This document shows positions 40,670 through 49,196 of a stretch of DNA of 58,411 nt, piece by piece. The notes beneath the pieces were generated by a model. That model made no database searches and had not been told where the DNA came from. It was given only the letters and a program-made list of their open reading frames with translations. The stretch is taken from positions 1-58,411 of the forward strand of contig RPRK01000009.1 in the NCBI GenBank assembly GCA_003818495.1. Direction: 5' to 3'. The translations under genes were made by a program, and so were the position numbers. Every line of letters starts with the position of its first letter. The first letter of the stretch is position 1. The stretch is from Burkholderiales bacterium. GTDB taxonomy: Bacteria; Pseudomonadota; Gammaproteobacteria; Burkholderiales; Burkholderiaceae_E.

Positions 40670-41349
40670 GCGACGTCCGCGCGACGATCCTGGTGTGCGA
40701 CGACGACCGTCTGGTGCTGGCGACCCTCGTGCACGGCCTGAAGAGCGCAGGCTACGACGTGGTCGAGGCCGACAACGGCGACGACGCGATCCTGCTGGCC
40801 CGCGAGCGGCGCCCCGATCTCGCGCTGCTCGACATGCGCATGAACGGCAAGACCGGACTCGACGTGGCGGCCTACCTGCGCGACCACGTCGGCACGCCGT
40901 TCATGTTCCTGTCCGCCTTCAACGACGAACGGATCGTCCGCCAGGCCGTCGAGTTCGGCGCGCTCGCCTATCTGGTCAAGCCGCTCGACGTCCGCCAGAT
41001 CGTCCCGGCGGTGGAGTCCGCGCTGGCGCGCTCCGGGTCGCGCGGCGCACCGACGGACGTCGTCGACGCGCCGGCCCCCGAGCCGGAGGCCGTCCCGACG
41101 CCGCCGGTCTCGGATGCGTTCGGCGCCGCGGTCGACCTGATCGAGCGCGCCCGGAGCGCCAACGGCGAGCACTCGCCGGAGGCGGTCGCGATCGGCATCC
41201 TCATGGAACGCCATCGCCTGTCGCCGGTGGCCGCACGCAGGATGCTGGCCTCGATGGCGGCCGGGCGCGGCCGGTCCGAGAGCGCGCTGGGCGCCGAGAT
41301 CGTCGCCGCGGCCACGCTGCTCAGCGGGCCGCTTTCTCCCACAGCGTGA
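40666..41349 (+). CDS. Response regulator with C-terminal ANTAR (RNA-binding antiterminator) domain
   Basis: A 227-residue regulator. The REC domain (residues 5-120) has Asp12-14, phosphoacceptor Asp56 (LALLDMRMNG) and Lys104 (YLVKPLD). A Pro-rich linker (~123-145) leads to an ANTAR domain (~148-215) with AIGILMERHRLSPVAARRML, the conserved three-helix bundle that binds twin hairpins in nascent RNA to prevent termination. It is coupled to the PAS kinase by ATGA. Its last 29 bases overlap the end of the convergent kinase gene. RNA targets are not identified. Confidence 0.92.
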   Translation: MSDVRATILVCDDDRLVLATLVHGLKSAGYDVVEADNGDDAILLARERRPDLALLDMRMNGKTGLDVAAYLRDHVGTPFMFLSAFNDERIVRQAVEFGALAYLVKPLDVRQIVPAVESALARSGSRGAPTDVVDAPAPEPEAVPTPPVSDAFGAAVDLIERARSANGEHSPEAVAIGILMERHRLSPVAARRMLASMAAGRGRSESALGAEIVAAATLLSGPLSPTA

Positions 41350-43228
41350 AGTAGAAGCGGCTGCCGCGGCCCGGCTCGGATTCGGCCCACACCCGGCCGC
41401 CGTGGCGCCGGACGATGCGCTGCACCGTCGCCAGGCCGACGCCGGTGCCGGGGAACTCGCTGGAACTGTGCAACCGCTGGAACACGCCGAACAGCCGGTC
41501 GGCGAAGCGCATGTCGAAGCCCTCGCCGTTGTCCGCCACGCAGTAGACGGCGTCGGGGCCGACGCCGCTGCAGCCGAACTCGATCTGCGCGTCCGGCCGC
41601 TTGGAGGTGTACTTCCAGGCGTTGCCCAGCAGGTTCTCGAGCATCACCCGCAGCAGCGTCCGGTCGCCTTCGACGAGCAGCCCGGGCTGGACCCGCACCG
41701 TGGCGCGGCGCGCCGAGTCGCCGCCTCGCAGCTCCTCGGCGATGGTGTCCGCCAGTCGGGAGAGGTCGACCTGCTCGGGCACGATCGGCTGGCCCGACAG
41801 CCGTGACAGCCCGAGCAGCGCATCGATCATCTGCGTCATGCGCGAGGCGGCGCTCAGGATGCGCTGCAGGTGGTCGTGGCCGATGCGGTCGAGCCGATCG
41901 TCGTAGTCCTCCTGCAGGATCCGCGCGAATCCTTCGACGACCCGGATCGGCGCCCTGAGGTCGTGCGACACGGTGTAGGTGAACGACTCGAGCTCCTTGG
42001 CGGTCACCTCCAGCTCGAGCGAGCGCTCGCGCATCTTGCTGCGCAGGCGCTCGATCGCGCGGCCATCCTGCTGCAGCCGCTCCTGGTCGGCCGAGCGGTC
42101 GTGCATCAGCAGGGCCGCGCAGGGCCGCAGCGCGCTCTCGCCCGGCAGGGGTTCGAGCCGCAGCTCGACCGAGCGGGTCTCGCCGTACTTGCGCGCCACG
42201 TCGACGTGCATCCGCGCGTCGCGCCGCGCGCGCAGCGACTGCTCGAGCCCGGCGACCGCGCTCTGCGAATCGGGTCCGAACAGCGCGCGGCACGGGACCT
42301 GGCGCAGCTCGCGTTCGGTGCGGTCGAACAGCCGGCAGGCGGCGGCGTTGGCCCAGATCACGTGCCAGTCCGGGGTGCTGCCGGTGCCCGCCTCGATCCA
42401 GACGACCGGCTCGGCCGCGGCGAGCAGCGCGGCGACCGCGAGCCGGCGGGCCCGGTCGGCGACCGTCTCGGCGCCGGCGTCGCGCGACAGGCCGGCGTAG
42501 CCGACGAAGCGGCCGGAGGCATCGAAGCGCGGCACGCCGCTGTCGATCGCCACGCGGACGCGGCCCGCCGGGTCGACCCACACCCAGGCCAGGTCCGCGA
42601 ACGGCTCGCGTTGCGCGACCGTGCGCTGGTGGGCCGCCCAGTCGGGCGCGTCGAGGGGGGTCGCGCCGCCGTCCCAGCGACATGCCCCGAGCCGAAGCCG
42701 CAACGGCGAGCCGGCGACGCCCTCGTCGACGCGGGTCAGGACCCCGTGCTCGTCCTGCTCCCAGTACACGTCGCGGGTGAGTCGGCGAAAGACATCCAGC
42801 TCGCTGGTCGGCCGCATCCCGGCCGTCGGCGAGGGACCGGCTGGCGGGCGGTGAGCGGAGGGGAGGCCGGAGAGTGGGCCGGAGAGGGGGCCGGAGGGGA
42901 GGCCGGAGAGGGGGCCGGAAGGGGAGCCGGGGAGGGGCGCCTCGGTCGGCAGGGGCTGCGCGGCGTCGCGTTCGGGGGCAGCGACCCGGCGACCCGAAGC
43001 CAGCAGTCTGCGCGCCGCGACCAGTCCGAGCCCACCGAGCGCCGCCACCGTGGCCGCGATGACCGCCAGCGGCACGCCGACGTCGCCGGCACCCGACTGC
43101 CCGGCCCAGGCGCCGAACCCGGGCAGGACGGTGCCCACGACAGCGACGGCCGCCACCGCGCCGTTCGCGGTCGTGCGGCGCCGGCGTCGTCCGCGGTCGG
43201 ACACGATGCGGTGGGAGGGCTGGGTCAT
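41321..43228 (-). CDS. Membrane-associated PAS sensor histidine kinase (HisKA)
   Basis: A 635-residue kinase. Two hydrophobic segments lie near residues 24-42 and 50-72 and are followed by a Pro/Ser/Gly tetrapeptide-repeat linker (~98-125). One or two PAS domains follow (TRDVYWEQDEHGVLTRVDEG near 150; WANAAACRLFDRTERELRQV near 290), then a coiled segment, HisKA with His422 (YTVSHDLRAPI) of the bacteriophytochrome-like type, and HATPase with DNGEGFDMRFADRLFGVFQR and GTGVGLATV. No cognate regulator is coupled to it. Divergent from the REC-EAL gene. Confidence 0.92.
   Translation of the reverse strand: MTQPSHRIVSDRGRRRRRTTANGAVAAVAVVGTVLPGFGAWAGQSGAGDVGVPLAVIAATVAALGGLGLVAARRLLASGRRVAAPERDAAQPLPTEAPLPGSPSGPLSGLPSGPLSGPLSGLPSAHRPPAGPSPTAGMRPTSELDVFRRLTRDVYWEQDEHGVLTRVDEGVAGSPLRLRLGACRWDGGATPLDAPDWAAHQRTVAQREPFADLAWVWVDPAGRVRVAIDSGVPRFDASGRFVGYAGLSRDAGAETVADRARRLAVAALLAAAEPVVWIEAGTGSTPDWHVIWANAAACRLFDRTERELRQVPCRALFGPDSQSAVAGLEQSLRARRDARMHVDVARKYGETRSVELRLEPLPGESALRPCAALLMHDRSADQERLQQDGRAIERLRSKMRERSLELEVTAKELESFTYTVSHDLRAPIRVVEGFARILQEDYDDRLDRIGHDHLQRILSAASRMTQMIDALLGLSRLSGQPIVPEQVDLSRLADTIAEELRGGDSARRATVRVQPGLLVEGDRTLLRVMLENLLGNAWKYTSKRPDAQIEFGCSGVGPDAVYCVADNGEGFDMRFADRLFGVFQRLHSSSEFPGTGVGLATVQRIVRRHGGRVWAESEPGRGSRFYFTLWEKAAR
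42854..42937 (-). repeat. Seven 12-bp tandem units encoding a PLSG/LPSG linker
   Basis: Read on the minus strand, seven consecutive 12-base units of the type CCCCTCTCCGGC or CTCCCCTCCGGC encode PLPG-SPSG-PLSG-LPSG-PLSG-PLSG-LPSA. Slippage would alter the linker by four residues at a time. The repeat lies between the transmembrane pair and the PAS sensor of the histidine kinase. Confidence 0.85.
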
Positions 43229-43388
43229 GCGGCTCGGGAACGGCCCAACCTTACCCGAAATTCGCGGCCCGCACCCCTTCGGGCGCCACGCGCCGTCTGT
43301 CGGTCGGGAGCGTCCGCAGGCATCGAGATCGCGCCGGGGCGGCCGACAACCTGCTGGTCGACCCTCGTCCGCAGAACACGCCCCCCGC

Positions 43389-45545
43389 ATGCCCGCTGCC
43401 GCCGCCTCGTTCCAGACCGATGCCGAACCCGAAGCCCGGGTGATCCTCGTCGACGACGATCCGATGGGCCTCCTGCTGACCGCCCGCGCCCTGCGCGAGC
43501 GTGGCTTCGAGGTCCTCGACTTCGATCGGCCGGGCGACGCGCTCACCGCGATCGCCGCCGGCGGCGTCGATTGCGTCATCGCGGACGTGCTGATGCCCGG
43601 CATGGACGGCTTCGAGTTCTGCCGGCGGGTCCGTTCCACCCGCGACGGCGAGGGCCTGCCGCTGCTGATGCTGACCTCGCTCGACGAGGACGAGGCCACG
43701 CGCCGCGCCTACGAGGCGGGTGCCTCCGACTACTGCATCAAGTCGATCAACTGGACGCTCCTGGTGCATCGCATCCGCCAGCTGCTGCACCTCGGTCGAC
43801 TCGAGCGCGAGACGGGGCGCGGCCGAGCCGCGATCGGCCCCGTCACCCCGGCCGCGCCGGTCGGCGCGTTCGACTGGCAGCCCGCGGCGCGCCGGCTGCG
43901 CGGCAGCACCGACCTGTTCCGCCTGCTCGACTGGCGGGATCCCCCGGCGTCGATCCATGACCGCCACCTGCTGGCGCTGGCGTCGCCCGCGGATCGCCGC
44001 GCGCTGCGCCGGGCGATGGCCCGGATGCTGGACGGCGGGCCGGCGGTGCGGCGCGAGATCGAGGTGCGGACCCGCGGCGGGCGGCTGCGCCGGGTCCGCG
44101 TCGACGTCCATCAGGTCGTCAGCACCGTGGGCGGCGCACTGGAGGTGAGCGGCGCGGTGCACGACGTCACGCCGCGCGACGTCGCCGATGCGACCGTCTA
44201 CCGCCTGACCCACTACGACGGCCTGACCGGGCTGCCCAACCGGACGTGGCTGCTCGAGCGCCTGCAGCGCCCCCGGCCGACCGGTTCGACCGGCCGGCTC
44301 GGGCTCGCGGTGCTGGACATCGACCGGTTCCGCCAGATCGGCGAGGCGCTCGGGCAGGAGGCCACCGACCGGCTGCTGGTGGAACTCGCGCAGCGCCTGC
44401 GGCGGCTGACGGCGTCGGGCAGCTCGGCACGCGACAGCGCGGGCTGGATCGACGCCGTGGTGAACCTTCGGGGCGATGCGTTCGCACTGCTGCTCGACGG
44501 TCTGGCGGACGCCGACTCCGCGCTCGCGATCGGGCGGCGTGCGGTCGAGGCGCTGCACGAGCCGTTCCGCATCGCGGCGCGCGAGCTGTTCCTGCGCGCA
44601 TCGGTCGGCGTGCACCTGGGTGACGACGACGAGTCGGCCGCGCAGCGCATCGGCCATGCCGAGCTGGCTCGGCGCGCCGCGTCGGCCGCCGGCGGCAATG
44701 CCGCGCTCGCCTTCGATCCCTCGATGGCCGGCGCGGGCTTCGACCGGCTGGAGATGGAGCGCGACCTGCACTACGCGTTGGCCCGGCGCGAGATGTCGAT
44801 GCACTTCCAGCCCCAGGTCGATGCCACCGACGGCCGCGTGATCGGCTTCGAGGCCCTGATGCGCTGGGTGCGCGGCGGCCAGACCCAGCCGGCCGGGACC
44901 TTCATCCCGCTGGCCGAGGAGACCGGGCTGGTCGTGCCGCTCGGGGAGTGGGCGATCGTCGAGTCCTGCGAGGCCCTGGCGGCGCTGCGCCGACGCGGCC
45001 ATCGCGACTGCACGATGTCGGTGAACCTGTCGGCCCAGCAGCTGCGCACCGGTCAGCTGCCGCGGGTGATCAGCGCCGCCCTGCAGGCCAGCGGCGTGCC
45101 GGCCGGGTCCTTCGAGGTCGAGCTGACGGAGTCCGGGATGATGCGCGACGCCGAGGTGGCGGTCGCCGAGCTGACCGCGCTCCGGGCGCTCGGCGCCGGT
45201 CTCGCGGTCGACGACTTCGGCACCGGCTACTCGTCGCTCGCCTACCTGACGCGGCTGCCGCTCACCACGCTGAAGATCGACCGCTCCTTCGTGCAGGACA
45301 TCGACCTGTCCGACCGCAGCCGCGCGGTGGCGCGCGCGATCGTCGCGCTCGGCGCGAACCTGCAGCTGCGCGTCGTCGCCGAAGGCGTCGAGACCGATTC
45401 CCAGCGCCGCACCCTCGTCGAGCTCGGCTGCACCCTTCAGCAGGGCTGGCTCTACGGCCGTGCGGTGCCGCTCGACGAGGCACTCGCGTTCGCCGACGCC
45501 CACCGGATCCCGGCGGGCGTCGCCATGACGGAAGGCGACGAATGA
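43389..45545 (+). CDS. REC - degenerate GGDEF - EAL protein, c-di-GMP phosphodiesterase
   Basis: A 718-residue protein. REC is at residues 17-135 with phosphoacceptor Asp66 (CVIADVLMPG); a PAS-like segment follows (~155-265); a GGDEF-like domain (~275-430) has the signature replaced by LRGDAF, so cyclase activity is not expected. The EAL domain (~455-700) keeps the catalytic set: FEALMRW, NLSAQQL, ELTESGM, VDDFGTGYSSLAYL, LKIDRSFV and EGVET. It should therefore hydrolyse c-di-GMP in response to phosphorylation. The ATG at MPAAAASFQ gives the expected distance to REC. Its stop is coupled by ATGA to a diguanylate cyclase gene. Confidence 0.93.
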   Translation: MPAAAASFQTDAEPEARVILVDDDPMGLLLTARALRERGFEVLDFDRPGDALTAIAAGGVDCVIADVLMPGMDGFEFCRRVRSTRDGEGLPLLMLTSLDEDEATRRAYEAGASDYCIKSINWTLLVHRIRQLLHLGRLERETGRGRAAIGPVTPAAPVGAFDWQPAARRLRGSTDLFRLLDWRDPPASIHDRHLLALASPADRRALRRAMARMLDGGPAVRREIEVRTRGGRLRRVRVDVHQVVSTVGGALEVSGAVHDVTPRDVADATVYRLTHYDGLTGLPNRTWLLERLQRPRPTGSTGRLGLAVLDIDRFRQIGEALGQEATDRLLVELAQRLRRLTASGSSARDSAGWIDAVVNLRGDAFALLLDGLADADSALAIGRRAVEALHEPFRIAARELFLRASVGVHLGDDDESAAQRIGHAELARRAASAAGGNAALAFDPSMAGAGFDRLEMERDLHYALARREMSMHFQPQVDATDGRVIGFEALMRWVRGGQTQPAGTFIPLAEETGLVVPLGEWAIVESCEALAALRRRGHRDCTMSVNLSAQQLRTGQLPRVISAALQASGVPAGSFEVELTESGMMRDAEVAVAELTALRALGAGLAVDDFGTGYSSLAYLTRLPLTTLKIDRSFVQDIDLSDRSRAVARAIVALGANLQLRVVAEGVETDSQRRTLVELGCTLQQGWLYGRAVPLDEALAFADAHRIPAGVAMTEGDE

Positions 45546-47197
45546 AGCTCTCCCAGCCGCTGTCCGCGCCCGTGCGCTCGGACAACCTCGCACTGTCCGC
45601 CACCGACGCCGCCCGCGCGGCGATCCGGCACCTGGCCGAGCGCAAGCTCGTGCCGACACCCGGCAACTACCGCAAGGCCTGGAGCGAGATCGGGGGGCCG
45701 TCCAGCGGTGCCGACGCCGAGCAGGTCGCGCAGGCCGCGGTCCGCCTGCTGACGCAGCGCGCCGAGCCCGGCGAGGGCACCTACGCGGGCCTGTCCGCGT
45801 CGGTGCGCGAGCAGCGCTGGACCGAGGCGCTGTCGGCGCTGCTGCAGATCGGCAAGCAGGCACCGCGGGGCCGCTGGGGCGCGCTGCTGGCGACGGTGGT
45901 CGAGGCGGCCGGCCGCTCGGGCCGCGAGTGGCCGATGGCGCGCCGGCTGGACGCGATGGTGGCCGCCGCGCACGAGAACGAGGCCAACGACGCGGCGCTG
46001 CGTGCGCAGCTCGAGCTGCTGCTGGTGCAGTGGCGGATGGATCCTCCGGTGGCGGACATGGCCGCGGCGCAGCCCGAGGCCGCGGTCGTCCGCCAGGCCC
46101 CGGCGGCGCCCCCGTCGCAGGCCACCCCCGAGCCGGGCGACGCGCAGACGCTCGCGGAAGCCGGGCGCGCCGCGCTGGTCCTGCAGCGCGATCTGGCGAA
46201 GACCCGCAAGGTGAACGCCGAGCTCGTCGAGATCGTCATGTCGCTGTGCGGCAGCTTCGAGGCGGTCGCCGAGGAAGGCAGCTGGATCCAGACGCAGGTG
46301 CAGACGGTGCGCGACTCGGTCCGCGACGGCGCGGACCGGCGAACGCTCGCTGCCGCGCGTTCGCTGCTGCAGCAGGCGCTCGTCACCCAGCAGTCCATCA
46401 CCCGCAGCCGCCGCGACGCGGTGGCCGCGCTGCGCGACCTGCTGCCGCACCTGGTGCAGCAGATGACGCACCTGGGAACGCACACCGCCGAGTTCGGCGA
46501 CACGCTGAGCGGGCACCTGGAGGCGATCTCGACGGCCGACTCGCTCGAGGGGATCGCCGAGCGGGTCCGCGGGCTCCTGGCCGATGCGAACGAGGTGCAC
46601 CAGACCTTCGACGAGGCGCGCCGCGACCTCGACGAACGCTCCGAGCGCGCCCAGGCGCTGGAGAGCGAGGTCGAGCGACTGGAGCGGGAGCTCGCGCAGG
46701 CCAGCGAGCGGCTCCTCACCGACCACCTGACCCGCACCGCGAATCGGGCCGGGCTCGAGCGTGCCTTCGAGCGGGCGCTCCAAGCGTTGCGCGCCACCGG
46801 CGACCCGCTGGCGATCGCCCTGCTCGACATCGACGACTTCAAGAAGGTCAACGATGCGCTCGGCCACCAGGCCGGCGACGGGGCGCTGCGCCACCTCGCC
46901 GGTCTGCTGCAGGGCAAGGTGCGCCCGGGCGACACGGTCGCGCGCTACGGCGGGGAGGAGTTCGTGATCCTGCTGCCGGGCATGACCGACGTGCAGGCGC
47001 GCGAGCTGCTCGTGAGGGTGCAGCGCGAGCTGACCCGCGAGGTCTACCTGTTCGACGCGAAGCAGATCTTCATCACCTTCTCGGCCGGCACCACCCGCGT
47101 CGATCCGCAGGATTCGCTGGAGTCGGCGATCGGGCGGGCCGACGACGGGATGTACCAGGCGAAGAACGCCGGGAAGAACTGTGTCGCGATTGCTTGA
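45542..47197 (+). CDS. Diguanylate cyclase with long helical N-terminal region
   Basis: A 551-residue soluble protein. Residues 1-~385 are mostly helical without a named domain that I recognise, including a Pro-rich gap (~180-205) and a coiled coil just before the catalytic domain (ERSERAQALESEVERLEREL). The GGDEF domain starts at TDHLTRTANRAGL with ALLDIDDFKKVNDALGH and an intact GGEEF (~residue 469). No RxxD inhibitory site is visible at the canonical place. It is translationally coupled to a c-di-GMP phosphodiesterase, so opposing enzymes are made together. The architecture resembles SiaD/YeaJ-unlike soluble DGCs of Burkholderiales. Confidence 0.92.
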   Translation: MKLSQPLSAPVRSDNLALSATDAARAAIRHLAERKLVPTPGNYRKAWSEIGGPSSGADAEQVAQAAVRLLTQRAEPGEGTYAGLSASVREQRWTEALSALLQIGKQAPRGRWGALLATVVEAAGRSGREWPMARRLDAMVAAAHENEANDAALRAQLELLLVQWRMDPPVADMAAAQPEAAVVRQAPAAPPSQATPEPGDAQTLAEAGRAALVLQRDLAKTRKVNAELVEIVMSLCGSFEAVAEEGSWIQTQVQTVRDSVRDGADRRTLAAARSLLQQALVTQQSITRSRRDAVAALRDLLPHLVQQMTHLGTHTAEFGDTLSGHLEAISTADSLEGIAERVRGLLADANEVHQTFDEARRDLDERSERAQALESEVERLERELAQASERLLTDHLTRTANRAGLERAFERALQALRATGDPLAIALLDIDDFKKVNDALGHQAGDGALRHLAGLLQGKVRPGDTVARYGGEEFVILLPGMTDVQARELLVRVQRELTREVYLFDAKQIFITFSAGTTRVDPQDSLESAIGRADDGMYQAKNAGKNCVAIA

Positions 47198-47238
47198 CCA
47201 GGGGTTTCGAGCCGCACCGCGGCGAGCCTGGTCAAGGG

Positions 47239-47258
47239 GCGCCGCATCCTTGCGGCGC
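47239..47258. terminator. Terminator-like hairpin between convergent signalling genes
   Basis: GCGCCGCA-TCCT-TGCGGCGC is a perfect 8-bp stem with a 4-base loop. A second smaller stem, CCGCC-GAGA-GGCGG, lies at 47282-47295. Both are in the 109-base gap between the converging diguanylate cyclase and NarL-type regulator genes, so a bidirectional terminator is likely. Confidence 0.6.
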
Positions 47259-47306
47259 ACTGCTGCGTCGAGAACGGGAACCCGCCGAGAGGCGGCTGAT
47301 CAGAAC

Positions 47307-47939
47307 TCAATCGATCAGCCCATTCCTCAAGCAATAAGCCGTCAGATCCGCATTGGACTGCATCGACAGCTTCTCGAGCACGCGCGCGCGGTAGACCGAG
47401 ACGGTCTTGGGCGACAGGCTCAGCTCGGCGGCGATGTCCGAGAGGCGCTGGCCGGCCGCGAGCCGGATCAGCGTCTGGAACTCCCGGTCGGAGAGCCGTT
47501 CGTGAGGCTTCTCGGAATCGTCGACGGACAGCCGCGTGGCGAGCGCCTCGGCGATCGCCGGCGTGATGTACTTGCGGCCGGCATGCAGCGTGCGGATCGC
47601 CGCGATGATCTGGGACGGGTCGGCCGACTTGTTCAGGTATCCCATCGCGCCGGCCTTGAGCGCCCGGATCGCGTACTGGTCCTCGGGGTACATGGTGAGG
47701 ACCAGCACCCGGATGCGGGTGCTCTCCTCCGCCAGCGAGTGCAGCACGTCGAGGCCGCTGCGGCCGGGCAGGTTGATGTCCAGCAGCAGCACGTCGAACG
47801 CGGTCTCGCGCAGGAGCTGGCGCAGCTCGCCGTAGTCGCCGGCTTCGCCGACCACCCGGATGTCGCCGGCCTCGGTCAGGGAGTCCCGCAGGCCGCGCCG
47901 GATCAGCGCGTGGTCGTCGACGATCACCACATTGATCAT
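47307..47939 (-). CDS. NarL/LuxR-type response regulator
   Basis: A 210-residue regulator. REC has Asp8-Asp9, phosphoacceptor Asp54 (LLLDINLPGR) and Lys104 region (GYLNKSADP, the NarL-type 'NKSA' turn). A C-terminal LuxR helix-turn-helix is at residues 146-205 (LSDREFQTLIRLAAGQRLSD, then AAELSLSPKTVSVYRARVLE). It overlaps the upstream kinase stop by ATGA and so pairs with it. Target genes cannot be read here; the neighbouring chemotaxis operon, divergent from this pair, is a reasonable candidate. Confidence 0.94.
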   Translation of the reverse strand: MINVVIVDDHALIRRGLRDSLTEAGDIRVVGEAGDYGELRQLLRETAFDVLLLDINLPGRSGLDVLHSLAEESTRIRVLVLTMYPEDQYAIRALKAGAMGYLNKSADPSQIIAAIRTLHAGRKYITPAIAEALATRLSVDDSEKPHERLSDREFQTLIRLAAGQRLSDIAAELSLSPKTVSVYRARVLEKLSMQSNADLTAYCLRNGLID

Positions 47940-49075
47940 GCGTCGGTCTCGTCAAGGAGTCGCGACGCCGCCTGCTGCGTCAGGGGGATCGTGAGCATCA
48001 CCGCGCCGCGGCGCTCGCCGACGGCCACGTCGATCCAGCCATGCACCTGACGCACCCGCTCGGTCAGGCCGCGCAGCCCGAAGGAGCCCGGCTTGTCCAT
48101 GTCGGCGGCCCGGATGCCGATGCCGTCGTCGCTGATCTCGAGCGACAGCATGTCGTCCTGCACCACGAGGTCGACCCGGGCCCGGCGGGCCTGCGCGTGC
48201 TTGGCGACGTTGGTGAGCGACTCCTGCGCGACGCGGTAGACGGTGATCGCGATCTGCTCGGTGACCTCGATGCGATCGCGGTTGGACGTGAGCTGCGTGT
48301 CGACGCCGGTGCGGCTGGAGAACTGCTGCACCAGGAAGTCGAGCGCGGCGACGATGCCCGCGTCGAGCGCCGGCGGACGCAGGTTGCGCATGATCCGCTG
48401 CACCGCGAGGACGGCCTGGTTCAGGGTGTCCAGCCCCTGACGCGCCCGTGCCCGCACCGATTCCTCGCCGTGCCGTTCGATCCAGGACAGGTCGAAGCGC
48501 AGCGCGGTGAGCATCCCGCCGACGTCGTCGTGGACCTCGCGGGCGATCGCGGCGCGCTCGTCCTCGACCGCCTGCTGCAGATGGTCGGTCAGGGCGCGCA
48601 GCCGCCGCTCGGACTCGGCCAGGGCCTGCTGGGCGGCACCCCGCTCGCGGCGGGCCGACGCCGCCGACAGCGCGTTGCGAAGTGCCGGCCCGAGCCGCGC
48701 CAGGCGGCCCTTGATCAGGTAGTCGTCGGCGCCGGCCTGCATGGCGGCCACCGCGGCCTCCTCGCCGATGGTGCCCGAGACGATGATGAACGGCAGGTCC
48801 GAGCCGGACGTACGGACGACCCGCAGCGCCTCGCCGCTGGAGAACCGCGGCAGGTGGTGGTCGGAGATGACGGCATCCCAGCTGCGGGAGGCGAGGGCGG
48901 CCCGCAGGCCGGCCTCGTCCTCGACACGGACGGAATCCGGGGCGAGTCGCTGGCGGCGCAGCGAGCGCAGGAGCAGCTCGTAGTCGAGCTCCGAATCCTC
49001 GACGACGAGCAGCCGGATGGGCTCGTCGGCGGCATCCGGACCGTCGGTCGGCTCGAGGGAATTGGTCGGATGCAC
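47936..49075 (-). CDS. Receiver-containing histidine kinase, HisKA_3 (NarX/UhpB type)
   Basis: A 379-residue soluble hybrid. An N-terminal REC domain (residues 19-135) has Asp72 (AVISDHHLPRFSSGEA) and a Lys near 122 (DDYLIKGRLARLG). A coiled segment then leads to HisKA_3 with His182 (ERAAIAREVHDDVGGMLTAL) and a HATPase domain (VAQESLTNVAKHAQARRARV; SDDGIGIRA; GLRGLTERV). No membrane or PAS sensor is present, so its input is probably a phosphoryl group or a partner protein. The start is a GTG. It is coupled to the NarL-type regulator. Confidence 0.92.
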   Translation of the reverse strand: MHPTNSLEPTDGPDAADEPIRLLVVEDSELDYELLLRSLRRQRLAPDSVRVEDEAGLRAALASRSWDAVISDHHLPRFSSGEALRVVRTSGSDLPFIIVSGTIGEEAAVAAMQAGADDYLIKGRLARLGPALRNALSAASARRERGAAQQALAESERRLRALTDHLQQAVEDERAAIAREVHDDVGGMLTALRFDLSWIERHGEESVRARARQGLDTLNQAVLAVQRIMRNLRPPALDAGIVAALDFLVQQFSSRTGVDTQLTSNRDRIEVTEQIAITVYRVAQESLTNVAKHAQARRARVDLVVQDDMLSLEISDDGIGIRAADMDKPGSFGLRGLTERVRQVHGWIDVAVGERRGAVMLTIPLTQQAASRLLDETDA

Positions 49076-49196
49076 CCGGTCTTATCCGCAGTTGGGGCGG
49101 CGGCTCGACCGCACAGAATCAGTTCCTGTGTGCGGGCTTGCTCGCAACGATGTTAGCACGCGAAGAATCATCCGATTCCTACGGCGATCAGGCGCG

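Noticed and set aside
49163-49180. Imperfect inverted repeat AAGAATC-ATCC-GATTCCT before the CheZ-like gene
   Set aside because: Six to seven pairs with a wobble in a 121-base gap is weak, and no regulator for it can be named; not listed as a site.
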